From assembly GCA_029781795.1 (NCBI GenBank), contig JAKOWB010000105.1, forward strand, positions 1 through 60,771: a stretch of DNA of 60,771 nt, in the 5' to 3' direction. This stretch comes from Pseudomonadota bacterium. GTDB taxonomy: Bacteria; Pseudomonadota; Alphaproteobacteria; Kiloniellales; JACOMY01. The position numbers and the translations under genes were made by a program. This document shows, piece by piece, positions 35,622-44,794 of this stretch; positions within the stretch are counted from its first letter, which is position 1, and every line of letters starts with the position of its first letter. Under the pieces are notes generated by a model, which was not told the origin of the DNA, did no database searches, and worked only from the letters and a program-made list of their open reading frames with translations.

Positions 35622-36443
35622 ATGTCGCAAGCCACCAGGGCCGCCGCCTTCCAGGCGCTGCACCGGACGCCGCAACCCTTCCTGCTGCCCAACGTCTGGG
35701 ACGCGGGCTCGGCACGCCTGCTGGCGCCGCTGGGCTTCGCCGCGCTCGGCACCACCTCGGCCGGCGTCGCCTTCGCGCTGGGGCGCGCCGACCAGGGCCA
35801 CGTCAGCCGCGACGAGATGCTGGCCGCCGTCGGCGCCATCGCCGGCGCCACGGAGCTGCCGGTCACCGCCGACCTGGAGGCCGGCTATGCCGACGGGCCG
35901 CAGGATGTGGCCGAGACGGTCCGCCTCGCCATCGCGGCCGGGGTCGTCGGCTGCAACCTGGAGGACGGCTCGGGCGATCCGGCCGAGCCGCTGGTGCCGC
36001 TGGAATTGATGCTGGCCAAGCTGAGGGCCGCGCGCGCCGCCGCCGATGCCAGCGGCCTGCCCTTCGTGCTGAACGCGCGCACCGACGGCTTCTGGGCCGG
36101 CGGCAACGGCGAGGCGGTGCTGGCGGAGGCGATCCGCCGCGGCCGCGCCTATGCCGAGGCCGGCGCCGACTGCGTCTTCATCCCGCTGCTGCGCGAAGAG
36201 GCTGGCATCCGCCGCGCCGTGGCCGAGATCCCGGCGCCGCTCAACCTGCTCTTCCTGCCGGGCGGGCCGGACCTCGCCGGCTACGCGGCGCTCGGCGTGC
36301 GCCGCCTCTCCACCGGCGGGGCCCTCGCCCGCGCCGCGCTGGGCGAACTGCGCCGTGCCGCCCAGGCGCTGCTGACAAGCGGCACGCCGGCCGCCCTGGC
36401 CGGCGCCATTCCGCACGCCGAGATCCAGAAGCTCTTCGGTTGA
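35622..36443 (+). CDS. Isocitrate lyase / PEP mutase-family enzyme
   Basis: 273 residues, TIM barrel. Core segments LLPNVWDAGSARLL, VTADLEAGYADGPQDVAETVR (Mg-binding D-x-E-x-G-Y) and CNLEDGSGDP fit the PEP mutase/ICL superfamily branch that includes methylisocitrate-lyase-like and carboxyPEP-related enzymes. The K-x-C-G-H catalytic loop of true isocitrate lyases is absent, so the C-C bond cleaved is unknown. The ATG at 35622 follows GGGAG. Confidence 0.85.
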   Translation: MSQATRAAAFQALHRTPQPFLLPNVWDAGSARLLAPLGFAALGTTSAGVAFALGRADQGHVSRDEMLAAVGAIAGATELPVTADLEAGYADGPQDVAETVRLAIAAGVVGCNLEDGSGDPAEPLVPLELMLAKLRAARAAADASGLPFVLNARTDGFWAGGNGEAVLAEAIRRGRAYAEAGADCVFIPLLREEAGIRRAVAEIPAPLNLLFLPGGPDLAGYAALGVRRLSTGGALARAALGELRRAAQALLTSGTPAALAGAIPHAEIQKLFG

Positions 36444-36553
36444 CGCGGCCGCGCCGCGAGCATCGCGCCGCCGGCGTCGACACCGCCATCGTTGACCCTG
36501 GCGCGAGGCGCTGGCTACCCTCGCCGCGCCTTGGAACCAGGGGGGAGAGATCC

Positions 36554-37849
36554 ATGACCGGCAAGACCATCGCCTTCTTTCCGGAGGCCGCCTTCGGGCC
36601 GGCGCTGAACTCCGTCGGCATCGCCCAGGCGACCGAGGCGCTGGGCCACAAGGCGGTCTTCCTCTGCGATCCCGGCTTCACCGGTGTCTTCGCCGGCTAC
36701 GGCTTCCCCGAGCACCACGTGCCGATGAGCGAGCCCATGCCAGCCGAGGAGATGGCGAAGTACTGGTCGGACTTCATCAACGGCCACATCCCGAACTTCC
36801 GCAAGAGCCCCTATGAGCAGATCGACACCTACGTGAAGGACTGCTGGGCGGCCATCGTCTCCACCGCCAAGTGGGCCGAGAAGTCGCTGCCGGGCATCCT
36901 GGAGCAGGTGAAGCCCGACGTGGTCTGCGTCGACAACGTGATCCTCTTCCCGGCGATCAAGCGCTACAGCCAGCGGCACGGCAAGCCCTGGGTGCGCATC
37001 ATCTCCTGCTCGGAGAACGAGATCCCCGACCCGGCGATCCCGCCGCACCTCTCGGGCTGCGGCGAGCACGACACGGCCTGCTTCCACGCCTTCGACAAGC
37101 GCTTCAACGAGGTCGTCGGCCCGATCCATGCCGACTTCAACGCCTTCCTGAAAGAAGCCGGCGAGCAGCCCTATCCGCTGGGCCAGTTCTTCGAGGCCTC
37201 GCCCTGGCTCAACCTGCTGCTCTATCCCGAGCCGGTGAAGTTCAAGCGCAGCCGGCCGCTGGACCCGCGGCGCTTCCAGTACCTGGAGGGCTGCGTGCGC
37301 AAGGAGGCGGACTACCAGGTCCCGACCTTCGCCAAGCACAACGACAAGCCGCTGCTCTACGTCTCCTTCGGCTCGCTGGGGTCCGGCGACACGGCGCTGC
37401 TGGAGCGCCTGATCGGGCTGATCGGCCGGCTGCCCTATCGCGCGCTGGTGAACGTCGGCGACTACATCGAGCAGTACAAGGACGTGCCGGCGAACGTGCA
37501 CCTGGCGAAGTGGTTTCCGCAGCCCTCGGTCATCCCGCAGGTCGACGCGGTGATCCACCACGGCGGCAACAACTCCTTCACCGAGTGCCTCTACTTCGGC
37601 AAGCCGGCGATCATCCTGCCCTATGTCTGGGACGGGCATGACAACGCGACCCGCGTGCAGGAGACGCGGCACGGCCTGAAGCTGCACCGCTACGACTGGA
37701 CGGACGAGCAGATGGCCAAGGCGATCGAGACGCTGCTGACCGACCAGGTCATGGCGGCGAACCTGGCCAAGGCCAAGGCGCACATGCAGGCCGAGTCCGG
37801 CCCGGAGAAGGCGGCCAGGCTGCTCGATACCCTGGCCCGGGGCGCCTGA
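36554..37849 (+). CDS. UGT/GT1-like glycosyltransferase
   Basis: 431 residues in the GT-B fold. The C-terminal donor site reads V-I-H-H-G-G-N-N-S-F-T-E-C-L-Y-F-G-K-P, the GT1 signature, followed by WDGHDN in place of the D-Q that closes the plant-type motif. LLYVSFGSLGSGD starts the C-terminal domain. It should transfer a sugar from a nucleotide donor to a small acceptor. Its TGA shares one base with the ATG of the bicupin gene. GGGGGAGAG precedes the ATG. Confidence 0.87.
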   Translation: MTGKTIAFFPEAAFGPALNSVGIAQATEALGHKAVFLCDPGFTGVFAGYGFPEHHVPMSEPMPAEEMAKYWSDFINGHIPNFRKSPYEQIDTYVKDCWAAIVSTAKWAEKSLPGILEQVKPDVVCVDNVILFPAIKRYSQRHGKPWVRIISCSENEIPDPAIPPHLSGCGEHDTACFHAFDKRFNEVVGPIHADFNAFLKEAGEQPYPLGQFFEASPWLNLLLYPEPVKFKRSRPLDPRRFQYLEGCVRKEADYQVPTFAKHNDKPLLYVSFGSLGSGDTALLERLIGLIGRLPYRALVNVGDYIEQYKDVPANVHLAKWFPQPSVIPQVDAVIHHGGNNSFTECLYFGKPAIILPYVWDGHDNATRVQETRHGLKLHRYDWTDEQMAKAIETLLTDQVMAANLAKAKAHMQAESGPEKAARLLDTLARGA

Positions 37850-38592
37850 TGACCAACCTCAACTCCACTGCGCCGCACATCCACGGCGCCGCCCGCTACG
37901 ACGACCTGGTGGACTGGGGCGCCCAGGGCGGCGACCTGCCGGCGCCGGGCGGGGCCACGTCGCACTCGCACGGGCGCCTGCTCTGGAAGACGCCGGTGCG
38001 GCGGCCGGAGACCGGGCTCTGGGTCTGTACGCCGGGGCGCTGGCGCCTCTCGGTGCCGCGCGACGAGTTCCTCTGGGTGCTGTCCGGCCGCGCGACCTAC
38101 AAGGGCGATGCCGGCGACAGCCTGACGGTCGGACCGCGCGACGCGGTGATGTTCCCGGCCGGCTGGCAGGGCGAGGCAACGGTGGAGGAGACCCTGCGCG
38201 TCACCTACATCCTCTCGGCCAGCGAGCCGATGGAGGGAACGCCCAAGGCGCACCAGCTGCTGCGCGATCCGCAGGCGGCCCCGGACCTCAAGGACTGGGG
38301 CGTCATCCCCACCATGATCGAGGGCGAGAGCCGCACCGCCGGGCTGCTGCTGCACCGCGAGGCCGACCGCAGCGCCGAGTGCGGCTTCTGGACCTGCACG
38401 CCGGGCTTCTGGACCTGCCACGTCACCAGCCACGAGTACTGCCACTTCCTCGAGGGCCGGGCGACCTATACCCACGGCGAGACCGGCGAGGTGATCGAGA
38501 TCACGCCCGACACGGTCGCGCTCTTCCCCAAGGACTGGAAAGGCACCTGCCGCGTCCACGAGACGGTGAAGAAGGTCTATCTGATCGTGTAG
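37849..38592 (+). CDS. Bicupin protein (two DUF861-type cupin domains)
   Basis: 247 residues, two tandem cupins. Both halves carry the same blocks: LWVCTPGRWRLSVPRDEFLWVLSGRATY and PRDAVMFPAGWQGE in the first (about 57-110), FWTCTPGFWTCHVTSHEYCHFLEGRATY and PDTVALFPKDWKGT in the second (about 180-232). The second keeps H-E-Y-C-H at the metal-site position; the first has D-E-F-L-W, so only the second may bind metal. The one-base overlap with the glycosyltransferase suggests a shared pathway. Confidence 0.85.
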   Translation: MTNLNSTAPHIHGAARYDDLVDWGAQGGDLPAPGGATSHSHGRLLWKTPVRRPETGLWVCTPGRWRLSVPRDEFLWVLSGRATYKGDAGDSLTVGPRDAVMFPAGWQGEATVEETLRVTYILSASEPMEGTPKAHQLLRDPQAAPDLKDWGVIPTMIEGESRTAGLLLHREADRSAECGFWTCTPGFWTCHVTSHEYCHFLEGRATYTHGETGEVIEITPDTVALFPKDWKGTCRVHETVKKVYLIV

Positions 38593-38631
38593 GGGGTGGT
38601 TGGCTAGAGCGGACTCCCCTAGACTTCCCGC

Positions 38632-40215
38632 ATGGACGACCAGGCGCCACGCGATCCCTGGCATTTTGCCCTGCCGGCGGCCGAACTGGCGGCGAAGGGC
38701 AAGACGGTGCTGCGCGTCGGGCGCAAGCAGCTCGCGCTCTTCATCACCGCCGAGGGGCCGCGCGCCTGCGACAACCGCTGCCCGCACGAGGGCTATCCCC
38801 TGTCCGAGGGCACGCTGGACGCGGCCGATGGCATTGCCTGCCGCCTGACCTGCAACTGGCACAACTGGAAGTTCGACCTGGCGAGCGGCGCCAACCTGAC
38901 CGGCGGCGACGCGCTGCGCGTCTATCCGGTGGAACAGCGCGGGCCGGACCTCTGGGTCCGCATCGAGGAGCCGCCGCCCGCCCAGCGCCAGGCCGCGGCG
39001 CTGGCGCGCCTGGACGAGGCGCTGGAGGACCGCGCCTACGACCGCATGGCGCGCGAGCTGGGACGCTTCCTCGCCGCCGGCGGCGAACCCGAGGCGGCGC
39101 TGAGCGATGCCATCCGGCGGCGCCACGCGCGGTTCGAGTTCGGCTTCGGCCATGCCTTCGCCGCCGCGCCCGACTGGCTGGCCCTGCGCGCCGGCCTGAC
39201 CGACGAGACCGAGCGCCTGATCCCGCTGGTGGAGATCCTGGACCATATCGCCGAGGACACGCGGCGCGAGCCGACCTGGCCTTACAGCGAGGAACGGCTG
39301 CCCTGGGACGCAGAGGCCTTCGCGGTCGCGGTGGAAGCGGAGGACGAGGCCAGGGCCGTGGCGCGGCTGAACGGCGCGCTGGCGGCCGGGCTGGGTTTCG
39401 GCGACCTCGAGGCGGTGCTGACCCGCGCCGCGCTGCGGCACTACGCCGACTTCGGCCATTCGCTGATCTACGTCGTCGCCTGCGGCCGGCTGATCGCAGC
39501 CCTCGGCCCGGAGAGCGCGCCGCCGCTGCTGCGCGCGCTGGTGCGCAGCCTGGTGAAGCAGACGCGCGAGGACCTGATCCCGGAGTTCCGCGACTACGCC
39601 CCGGCGCTGGCGCGCTTCCGCGCCGCGACCGGCAGCGCCGTCCCCGACCTCGACGCCGCCGACACCCGCCGTGCCCTGGCGGCGCTGGCCGAGGCCGGCG
39701 GCGCTCCACCGGAAGAGCTCTTTGCCGAACTGCTGCGGGTCAACGCGGCGAACCTGCGCGATTTCGACGAGGGCTTCGACCGGCGCTGGGACCGCCCGGT
39801 GCAGGACAACGCCGGCTGGCTCGACGTCACGCACGGCCTGACCTTCGCCGCCGCGGTGCTGCGCCAGTGCCGCCGCTTCCCGGAGCTCTGGCCCGAAGGG
39901 CTGCTGCAGATGGCCTGCTTCGGCGGCCGCAACCGCCGCTTCCGCGCCAAGGCGCCGCCGGCAACGACGGTCGAGGACATCCCCGCTTTCCTGGCGGCTG
40001 AGCGCGCGGCGCTGCTGGACCACGGCGTCGACCGGCCGATCCTTTCGGCGCACCGCCTGAAGACCCTGCTGGCCGGCGAGGCGCTGATGGCCGCCGAGCC
40101 AGAGCAGGCGGCGCTGCTGGCCGCCGCCCTCGCCCGCTATCTCGGTGGCGGCGTCAAGGGCAAGCACATGCGCCGCAGCGTGCGCCAGGCGCTGGAGATC
40201 GTGGCGCGGGAGTAG
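38632..40215 (+). CDS. Rieske [2Fe-2S] protein with long helical C-terminal domain
   Basis: 527 residues. The Rieske ligands are Cys50-x-His52 (CPHEGYPL) and Cys74-x2-His77 (CNWHNWKFD). Residues 115-527 form a largely helical domain with several conserved-looking H and W residues (HYADFGHSLIYVV, DNAGWLDVTHGLTF, FGGRNRRFRAK) that I do not recognise; it is not the alpha-subunit catalytic domain of ring-hydroxylating dioxygenases. Could be an oxygenase with its own electron-transfer domain. In the same direction as the bicupin and the aldehyde dehydrogenase. Confidence 0.83.
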   Translation: MDDQAPRDPWHFALPAAELAAKGKTVLRVGRKQLALFITAEGPRACDNRCPHEGYPLSEGTLDAADGIACRLTCNWHNWKFDLASGANLTGGDALRVYPVEQRGPDLWVRIEEPPPAQRQAAALARLDEALEDRAYDRMARELGRFLAAGGEPEAALSDAIRRRHARFEFGFGHAFAAAPDWLALRAGLTDETERLIPLVEILDHIAEDTRREPTWPYSEERLPWDAEAFAVAVEAEDEARAVARLNGALAAGLGFGDLEAVLTRAALRHYADFGHSLIYVVACGRLIAALGPESAPPLLRALVRSLVKQTREDLIPEFRDYAPALARFRAATGSAVPDLDAADTRRALAALAEAGGAPPEELFAELLRVNAANLRDFDEGFDRRWDRPVQDNAGWLDVTHGLTFAAAVLRQCRRFPELWPEGLLQMACFGGRNRRFRAKAPPATTVEDIPAFLAAERAALLDHGVDRPILSAHRLKTLLAGEALMAAEPEQAALLAAALARYLGGGVKGKHMRRSVRQALEIVARE

Positions 40216-40284
40216 CCGCGCCGAGGCCCTGGACAGGGCGTGGCCGGACCCTGTCTTGTCTCTCCATCACGCGGGAGACAGCAG

Positions 40285-41787
40285 ATGACCTTCGATCCCT
40301 TCGCCGGCCAGATCTTCACGGGCAACGCCTGGCGTCCAGCCAGCAGCCCCGGCCGCCAGGAGCGGCTGGACCCCGCGACGCTGGAGCCGGTGGGCCGCAT
40401 CGCGCTGGTCGGGCGCGCCGAGGTCGAGGCCGTCGTCGCCGGCGCCAACGCGGCGCAGCGGGACTGGGCGCGGACCGATGCCAAGACCCGGGCGCAGCTG
40501 CTGCATCAGGTGGCGCGCTCCATCGCCGACGACGATCACCATGACGTCGCCGAGCTCATGAGCCGCGAGATGGGCAAACCCTGGGGCGAGGCGCTGGGCG
40601 AGATCGCCAACGTGGCGCCGATCTTCCGCTACATGGCCGAGATGGCGCGCGACGAGGCCGGCAAGGTGGCCGGCACGACCCAGGCCGGCTCGTTCCAGTA
40701 CGCCCGCTACGAGCCCTATGGCGTCTCGGTCCACATCATGCCCTTCAACTTCCCCATCCTGCTGATGTGCTGGACCCTCGCCGCCTCGCTGGCGGCCGGC
40801 AATGCCGCGATCGTCAAGCCGGCGGAGCCGACGACGCTCTCCACCCTGGCCTTCATGAAGCATTTTTCCTGCCTGCCGCCGGGCCTCGTCTCCTGCCTGC
40901 CCGGCGGCGGCGCGACCGGCCAGGCGCTGATCGAGAGCGAGGGCACGCACCTCGTCGCCTTCACTGGCGGCGTGGAGACCGGGCGCAAGGTGAACATGGC
41001 CTGCGCCGAGCGCTTCAAGCCCTGCCTGATCGAGGCCGGCGGCAACGACGCCATGATCGTGATGGACTCGGCGCCGATCGAGGTCGCGGCGGCCGGCGCG
41101 GTCTGCGCCGCTTTCCACCTGTCGGGCCAGGTCTGCACCTCGGCCGAGCGGCTCTTCGTGCACGAGAGGGTGCACGACGCCTTCCTGGAGGAATTCGCCC
41201 GGCGCACCCGCGCGCTGCGCATCGGCAACGGCCTGGAGCGCACCGAGATCGGCCCGCTGGTGAGCCAGGCGGCGCGCGACAAGATCGCCGCGCTGGTCGA
41301 GGACGCGGTGAGGCAGGGCGCCCGCGTCGTGACCGGCGGGCGCGTGCCGCCCGGGCACAACACCGGCTGGTTCTACGAGCCCACGATCCTGGCCGACTGC
41401 CGGCCGGAGATGGCGCTGTTCCAGGGCGAATCCTTCGGGCCGGTCGCGGCGGTGGTGAAGGTGCGTGACCTGGAGGAGGCGCTGGCCCTCGCCAACGCCT
41501 CGCGTTACGGCCTCGGCGGCTCGATCTTCACCACCCGCATGGACGAGGCGCAGCGCGCCGTCGAGGCGCTGGAGTGCGGCATGGTCTGGGTCAACAATCC
41601 GCTGATCGACAACGACGCCCTGCCCTTCGGCGGCTGGAAGCACAGCGGCATCGGCCGCGAGCTGGGCCGCCAGGGGCTGGAGTTCTTCCGCCGCCCCAAG
41701 ATGGTGATCCAGGACGCCGTGCCGGCGATCCAGGGCTGGTGGTACCCCTACGGCGAGGCGATGTTCCATCCGAAGGCGCGGCGGTAG
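40285..41787 (+). CDS. NAD(P)-dependent aldehyde dehydrogenase
   Basis: 500 residues. Catalytic Cys284 is in SGQVCTSAERL and the general base Glu250 in CLIEAGGNDA; MPFNFP and KPAEPTTLS form the cofactor site. Oxidises an aldehyde to an acid in the cytoplasm, likely a product of the oxygenases upstream. GGGAG precedes the ATG at 40285. The substrate is not predictable from sequence. Confidence 0.93.
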   Translation: MTFDPFAGQIFTGNAWRPASSPGRQERLDPATLEPVGRIALVGRAEVEAVVAGANAAQRDWARTDAKTRAQLLHQVARSIADDDHHDVAELMSREMGKPWGEALGEIANVAPIFRYMAEMARDEAGKVAGTTQAGSFQYARYEPYGVSVHIMPFNFPILLMCWTLAASLAAGNAAIVKPAEPTTLSTLAFMKHFSCLPPGLVSCLPGGGATGQALIESEGTHLVAFTGGVETGRKVNMACAERFKPCLIEAGGNDAMIVMDSAPIEVAAAGAVCAAFHLSGQVCTSAERLFVHERVHDAFLEEFARRTRALRIGNGLERTEIGPLVSQAARDKIAALVEDAVRQGARVVTGGRVPPGHNTGWFYEPTILADCRPEMALFQGESFGPVAAVVKVRDLEEALALANASRYGLGGSIFTTRMDEAQRAVEALECGMVWVNNPLIDNDALPFGGWKHSGIGRELGRQGLEFFRRPKMVIQDAVPAIQGWWYPYGEAMFHPKARR

Positions 41788-41818
41788 CGCAGAAACCGAC
41801 CAACCTCCCTCCCCCCGG

Positions 41819-41912
41819 CCCTCTCCCAAGGGAGAGGGAGGACTGCCGCGTCATGGCCCAATGACCCTCTCCCCTGGGAGAGGGTGCGAGCGACCAGCGA
41901 GCGGGTGAGGGA
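41819..41912. repeat. CCCTCTCCC/GGGAGAGGG intergenic repeat pair
   Basis: Two perfect 9-base palindromes, CCCTCTCCC-AA-GGGAGAGGG (41819-41838) and CCCTCTCCC-CT-GGGAGAGGG (41865-41884), the second followed by GCGAGCGACCAGCGAGCGGG. This resembles an intergenic repeat widely seen in proteobacteria. It lies between the convergent aldehyde dehydrogenase and methyltransferase genes and may also act as terminator. Confidence 0.75.
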
Positions 41913-41928
41913 TTTTGGTCGCTCCCGG

Positions 41929-42717
41929 TCACCGGCGCCGCGCCAGGACGATGTAGCTCTCGTCGTCCGCGGACAGCGGGCGCTCGCCCTTGGCGTCGAG
42001 CAGCGCGATCTCGCCGAAGCCCCGCGCCGCGAGCAGGGCGGCCGCCGTCTCGGGCGCCTCTGTGCGGAGACGCATGACGTGGGTCTCGCTGGCGACGACG
42101 GCGCCATCCACCAGCACCTCGTTGCGCATCCGCCAGCACTCGACGCCCGGCGTGTCGCCCGCCACCGCCTGCTCCCAGGCGCGCAGCAAGGCACCATCGG
42201 CGCGCTTAGCCTCGCGCCGGAGGCGGGGCTCGGCCATCGGCGGCGTGGCCGAGGGCCGCTCCAGGCTGAGGGCCAGCAGGCCGCCCGGTTCCAGGTGCGC
42301 GTGGCAGGCGGCCAACGCCGCCTCCCGCGCCGCCTGGTCGCTCACCAGCATGAAGGAGCCGACGGCGCAGTAGAGCAGGCGATAGCGGCGCGGCAGGGCG
42401 AAGGCCTCCATCGCCGCGTGATGCAGCGTCACGGCGACGCCGGCCGCCGCCGCCTTGTCGCGGCAGCGGTCCAGCATCTCGGCCGAGGCATCGAGGCCCT
42501 CGACCGCCAGACCCGCGGCGCGATAGGGCACCAGCAGCCGGCCGGTGCCGCAGGCGAGTTCCAGCGCCGCGCCGCCCTGCTGCCGAATCAGCCGCTCATA
42601 GAACGGCGCGTCGCCGAAGTCGACCGCGGCCAGGTAGGGATCGTAGGCCGCGGCGACCAGGCCATAGTAGAAGTCGCCCTGCTCCGGCGACGAGCGGCGG
42701 GCTGGTGTCGCTGCCAA
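41929..42717 (-). CDS. Class I SAM-dependent methyltransferase
   Basis: 262 residues. Motif I A-L-E-L-A-C-G-T-G-R-L-L and the acidic residue in VEGLDASAEML mark the SAM pocket. YDPYLAAVDF at the N-terminus is typical of Methyltransf_25 proteins. The start is a TTG at 42717 preceded by AGGCGG; no ATG or GTG gives a complete domain. It lies 4 bases after the enoyl-CoA hydratase-like gene and is probably co-translated. Substrate unknown. Confidence 0.83.
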   Translation of the reverse strand: MAATPARRSSPEQGDFYYGLVAAAYDPYLAAVDFGDAPFYERLIRQQGGAALELACGTGRLLVPYRAAGLAVEGLDASAEMLDRCRDKAAAAGVAVTLHHAAMEAFALPRRYRLLYCAVGSFMLVSDQAAREAALAACHAHLEPGGLLALSLERPSATPPMAEPRLRREAKRADGALLRAWEQAVAGDTPGVECWRMRNEVLVDGAVVASETHVMRLRTEAPETAAALLAARGFGEIALLDAKGERPLSADDESYIVLARRR

Positions 42718-42721
42718 CCGC

Positions 42722-43552
42722 CTAGCGCGCGAACTTCGCGTCGCGCCAGGCGATGGCGGCCTTGAGGCCCTGTTCCTGGCGGATGCGGTTGAACTCCTTG
42801 CGCTCCGGGCCGGCGCCGAACTCGATCAGCAGCTCCTGGTCGAGCGCCTGGGCCAGGGCATTGCGCAGGCCCTGCGCCTCGTAGCTGCGGTTGATGGCGA
42901 GCTTGGTCAGGCGCACCGAATGCGGCGCCGCCGCCGCCAGGTCGCGCGCCAGTTCGGTCGCGGCCTTCAGCGCCTCGCCGTCCGGCACCACGCGGTTGAC
43001 GATGCCGATCTCGTGCATGCGCCTTGCCGTCACGCGGTCGGCGCCGGTGAGCAGGATCTCCTTGGCGATCTTCGGCGTGGTCATCCAGGGCAGCAGCATG
43101 CAGACGATGCCGGAGCCGAAGCGCACCTCGGGCTCGCCGAAGAAGCTGCCCTCGGCCGCCACGGTCATGTCGCAGGCCAGCATCACCTCGAAGGCGCCGG
43201 CGAGGCAGTAGCCCTGCACCGCGGCGATGGTCGGCTTGGGGCAGTCCCAGAACTGCACGATGAAGTCATAGTCGTACTGCAGCACGCGGCTCCAGTCGGC
43301 CAGGCTTTCGCGCGGCGGGCCCTGGTCGGCTTCCTTCAGGTCGAAGCCGGCGGAGAAGGCCCGGCCGGCACCGGAGACCACGATGGCCAGCACCGCCGGG
43401 TCGTCGATGAGCTGCCTCAGGCCGGCCGTGACGGCCTCCATCAGCGCGTGGTTGAAGGCATTGAGCTGCTTCGGACGGTTGAAGGTGAGGTAGCCGATGC
43501 GCTCTTCGACACGGATCTCCACCGGCGGCTCGCCGCCCGGCACTGCACTCAT
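42722..43552 (-). CDS. Enoyl-CoA hydratase/isomerase-family protein
   Basis: 276 residues, crotonase fold. Oxyanion-hole segments are AFSAGFDLKEA and VQGYCLAGAFEVMLACDM, and a Glu is kept in FGEPEVRFGSG. The CLAGAFE variant of the usual G-x-C-x-G-G-G is seen in subgroups other than the classic FadB hydratase, so the reaction on the CoA thioester is uncertain. Start MSAVPGGEPPV at 43552. Confidence 0.87.
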   Translation of the reverse strand: MSAVPGGEPPVEIRVEERIGYLTFNRPKQLNAFNHALMEAVTAGLRQLIDDPAVLAIVVSGAGRAFSAGFDLKEADQGPPRESLADWSRVLQYDYDFIVQFWDCPKPTIAAVQGYCLAGAFEVMLACDMTVAAEGSFFGEPEVRFGSGIVCMLLPWMTTPKIAKEILLTGADRVTARRMHEIGIVNRVVPDGEALKAATELARDLAAAAPHSVRLTKLAINRSYEAQGLRNALAQALDQELLIEFGAGPERKEFNRIRQEQGLKAAIAWRDAKFAR

Positions 43553-43648
43553 GACGCTTGCTCCCGTTTCGGGCGCCTGCGTCCCTGCGACCGGCTGCCC
43601 AGGCGCCACTTGACCACGTCGGCGCCGACGCGGCCAGCCCGCCATCGA

Positions 43649-44794
43649 TCAGCCTCGGGCCGACTCCAGGATGGGCGTACAGGTATCGGCCGGCTTGTAC
43701 CAGATGATGCCGGTGTCGATCTGATTGTCGACCGGCCCGAAGCCGGCGATGTCGGCCGCGCAGGCGGCGAAGCCCTGGCACACGGCCTCGATGTCGCCGA
43801 GATCGATGTAGGAGAGGTCGAGCACCGTCGGCGCACTTTCCGGTGGCGCGTTCGAGAGGTCGAGGAAGACATCGACCTCCTGCTCCGGCGCCGGCAGGCC
43901 GGGACCGCAGCCGAGGTCCTCTGGGCCGCCGCCGGCCGGCGCGGTCTTGTAGTCGATCGGCACGAAGGGACTGCCGAAGGCCAGGTGGCGCCGCAGCTCG
44001 GCGACACGGTCTTCGTCCGCCGCCGCGCCCAGCGGCAGCGAGATGCCCAAGCCAAAGGTCGGCGAAACGCCCTCGTCGAACCGGTCCCAGCGGGCGCCGA
44101 GCGAGGCGAAGAGGTGCGCGCCCGGTCCCATGACGTCGGCCAGCCCCTCCCAGCGATAGACCACCTCGCCGAACGCGCCGGGCAGGCTCTCGGCCGCATC
44201 GGTCCCGGTGTAGTAGAAGCCGCCGCCGAAGAGGTCCAGGCGGTGCTCGCCGAAGTCCTTGCCGAGGCCGAGGTAGCCGTCGCCGCCCAGGCGCGGCGCG
44301 GCGGAGCGATCACGGCCGTCGGTGTAGTCTGCGAAGGGCAGGTAAAGGTTGCCGCCGGCCCGAAGCGTCAGGCCGTCGCCGGTCAGGTGCTCGTACTCCA
44401 GACCGACCGAGGCCTGCCCGGCGAAGCCCTGGAGCGAGCCCAGGTCGACGAAGGCGTTCAGCCCCACGGCGTCCCGCGGCCCCAGCGCATGCCGCAGGAT
44501 CAGCCCCAAGCCACCGTCGCCGCCGACGCCGTCGCCGACGCCGCGGGATTCATAGTGCAGTCTGCCTTCGCCCTGCAGCAGCAGGTAGCTCTCCTCGCCC
44601 TGCCACAGCGGTGTGCGCAGGAAGAGGTAGCCGCTCGCCCGCTCGTCGTCCCCCGTGCCGCGCAGGTTGAAGTCGGTGGTGATGTCCCGGCCGCCCTCGG
44701 GCATGAAGATTTCGCTGCTGATGTCATCCGCCAGGGCCGCGCCGACCACGGCCACGGACAGCGGAATCGCCAACCAGCCAGGCGATCGTGCCAT
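43649..44794 (-). CDS. Outer-membrane beta-barrel protein, inverse-autotransporter-like
   Basis: 381 residues. A signal peptide (ending near ALADD) is followed by alternating strands rich in Gly, Tyr and Leu. The segment G-L-N-A-F-V-D-L-G-S-L-Q-G-F-A-G-Q-A-S-V-G-L-E-Y (about 107-130) and the following LRAGGNLYLPFADY resemble the inverse-autotransporter barrel of invasin/intimin proteins. No passenger domain follows; the last 110 residues are non-repetitive with four cysteines (LGCGPG, AVCQGFAACAAD, DTCTP). Start chosen at 44794 from the signal peptide. Confidence 0.72.
   Translation of the reverse strand: MARSPGWLAIPLSVAVVGAALADDISSEIFMPEGGRDITTDFNLRGTGDDERASGYLFLRTPLWQGEESYLLLQGEGRLHYESRGVGDGVGGDGGLGLILRHALGPRDAVGLNAFVDLGSLQGFAGQASVGLEYEHLTGDGLTLRAGGNLYLPFADYTDGRDRSAAPRLGGDGYLGLGKDFGEHRLDLFGGGFYYTGTDAAESLPGAFGEVVYRWEGLADVMGPGAHLFASLGARWDRFDEGVSPTFGLGISLPLGAAADEDRVAELRRHLAFGSPFVPIDYKTAPAGGGPEDLGCGPGLPAPEQEVDVFLDLSNAPPESAPTVLDLSYIDLGDIEAVCQGFAACAADIAGFGPVDNQIDTGIIWYKPADTCTPILESARG

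Noticed and set aside
41819..41912. Possible CRISPR-like repeats
   Set aside because: There are only two short palindromes, with no regular array of repeats and spacers and no cas genes nearby. It fits an intergenic palindromic repeat.
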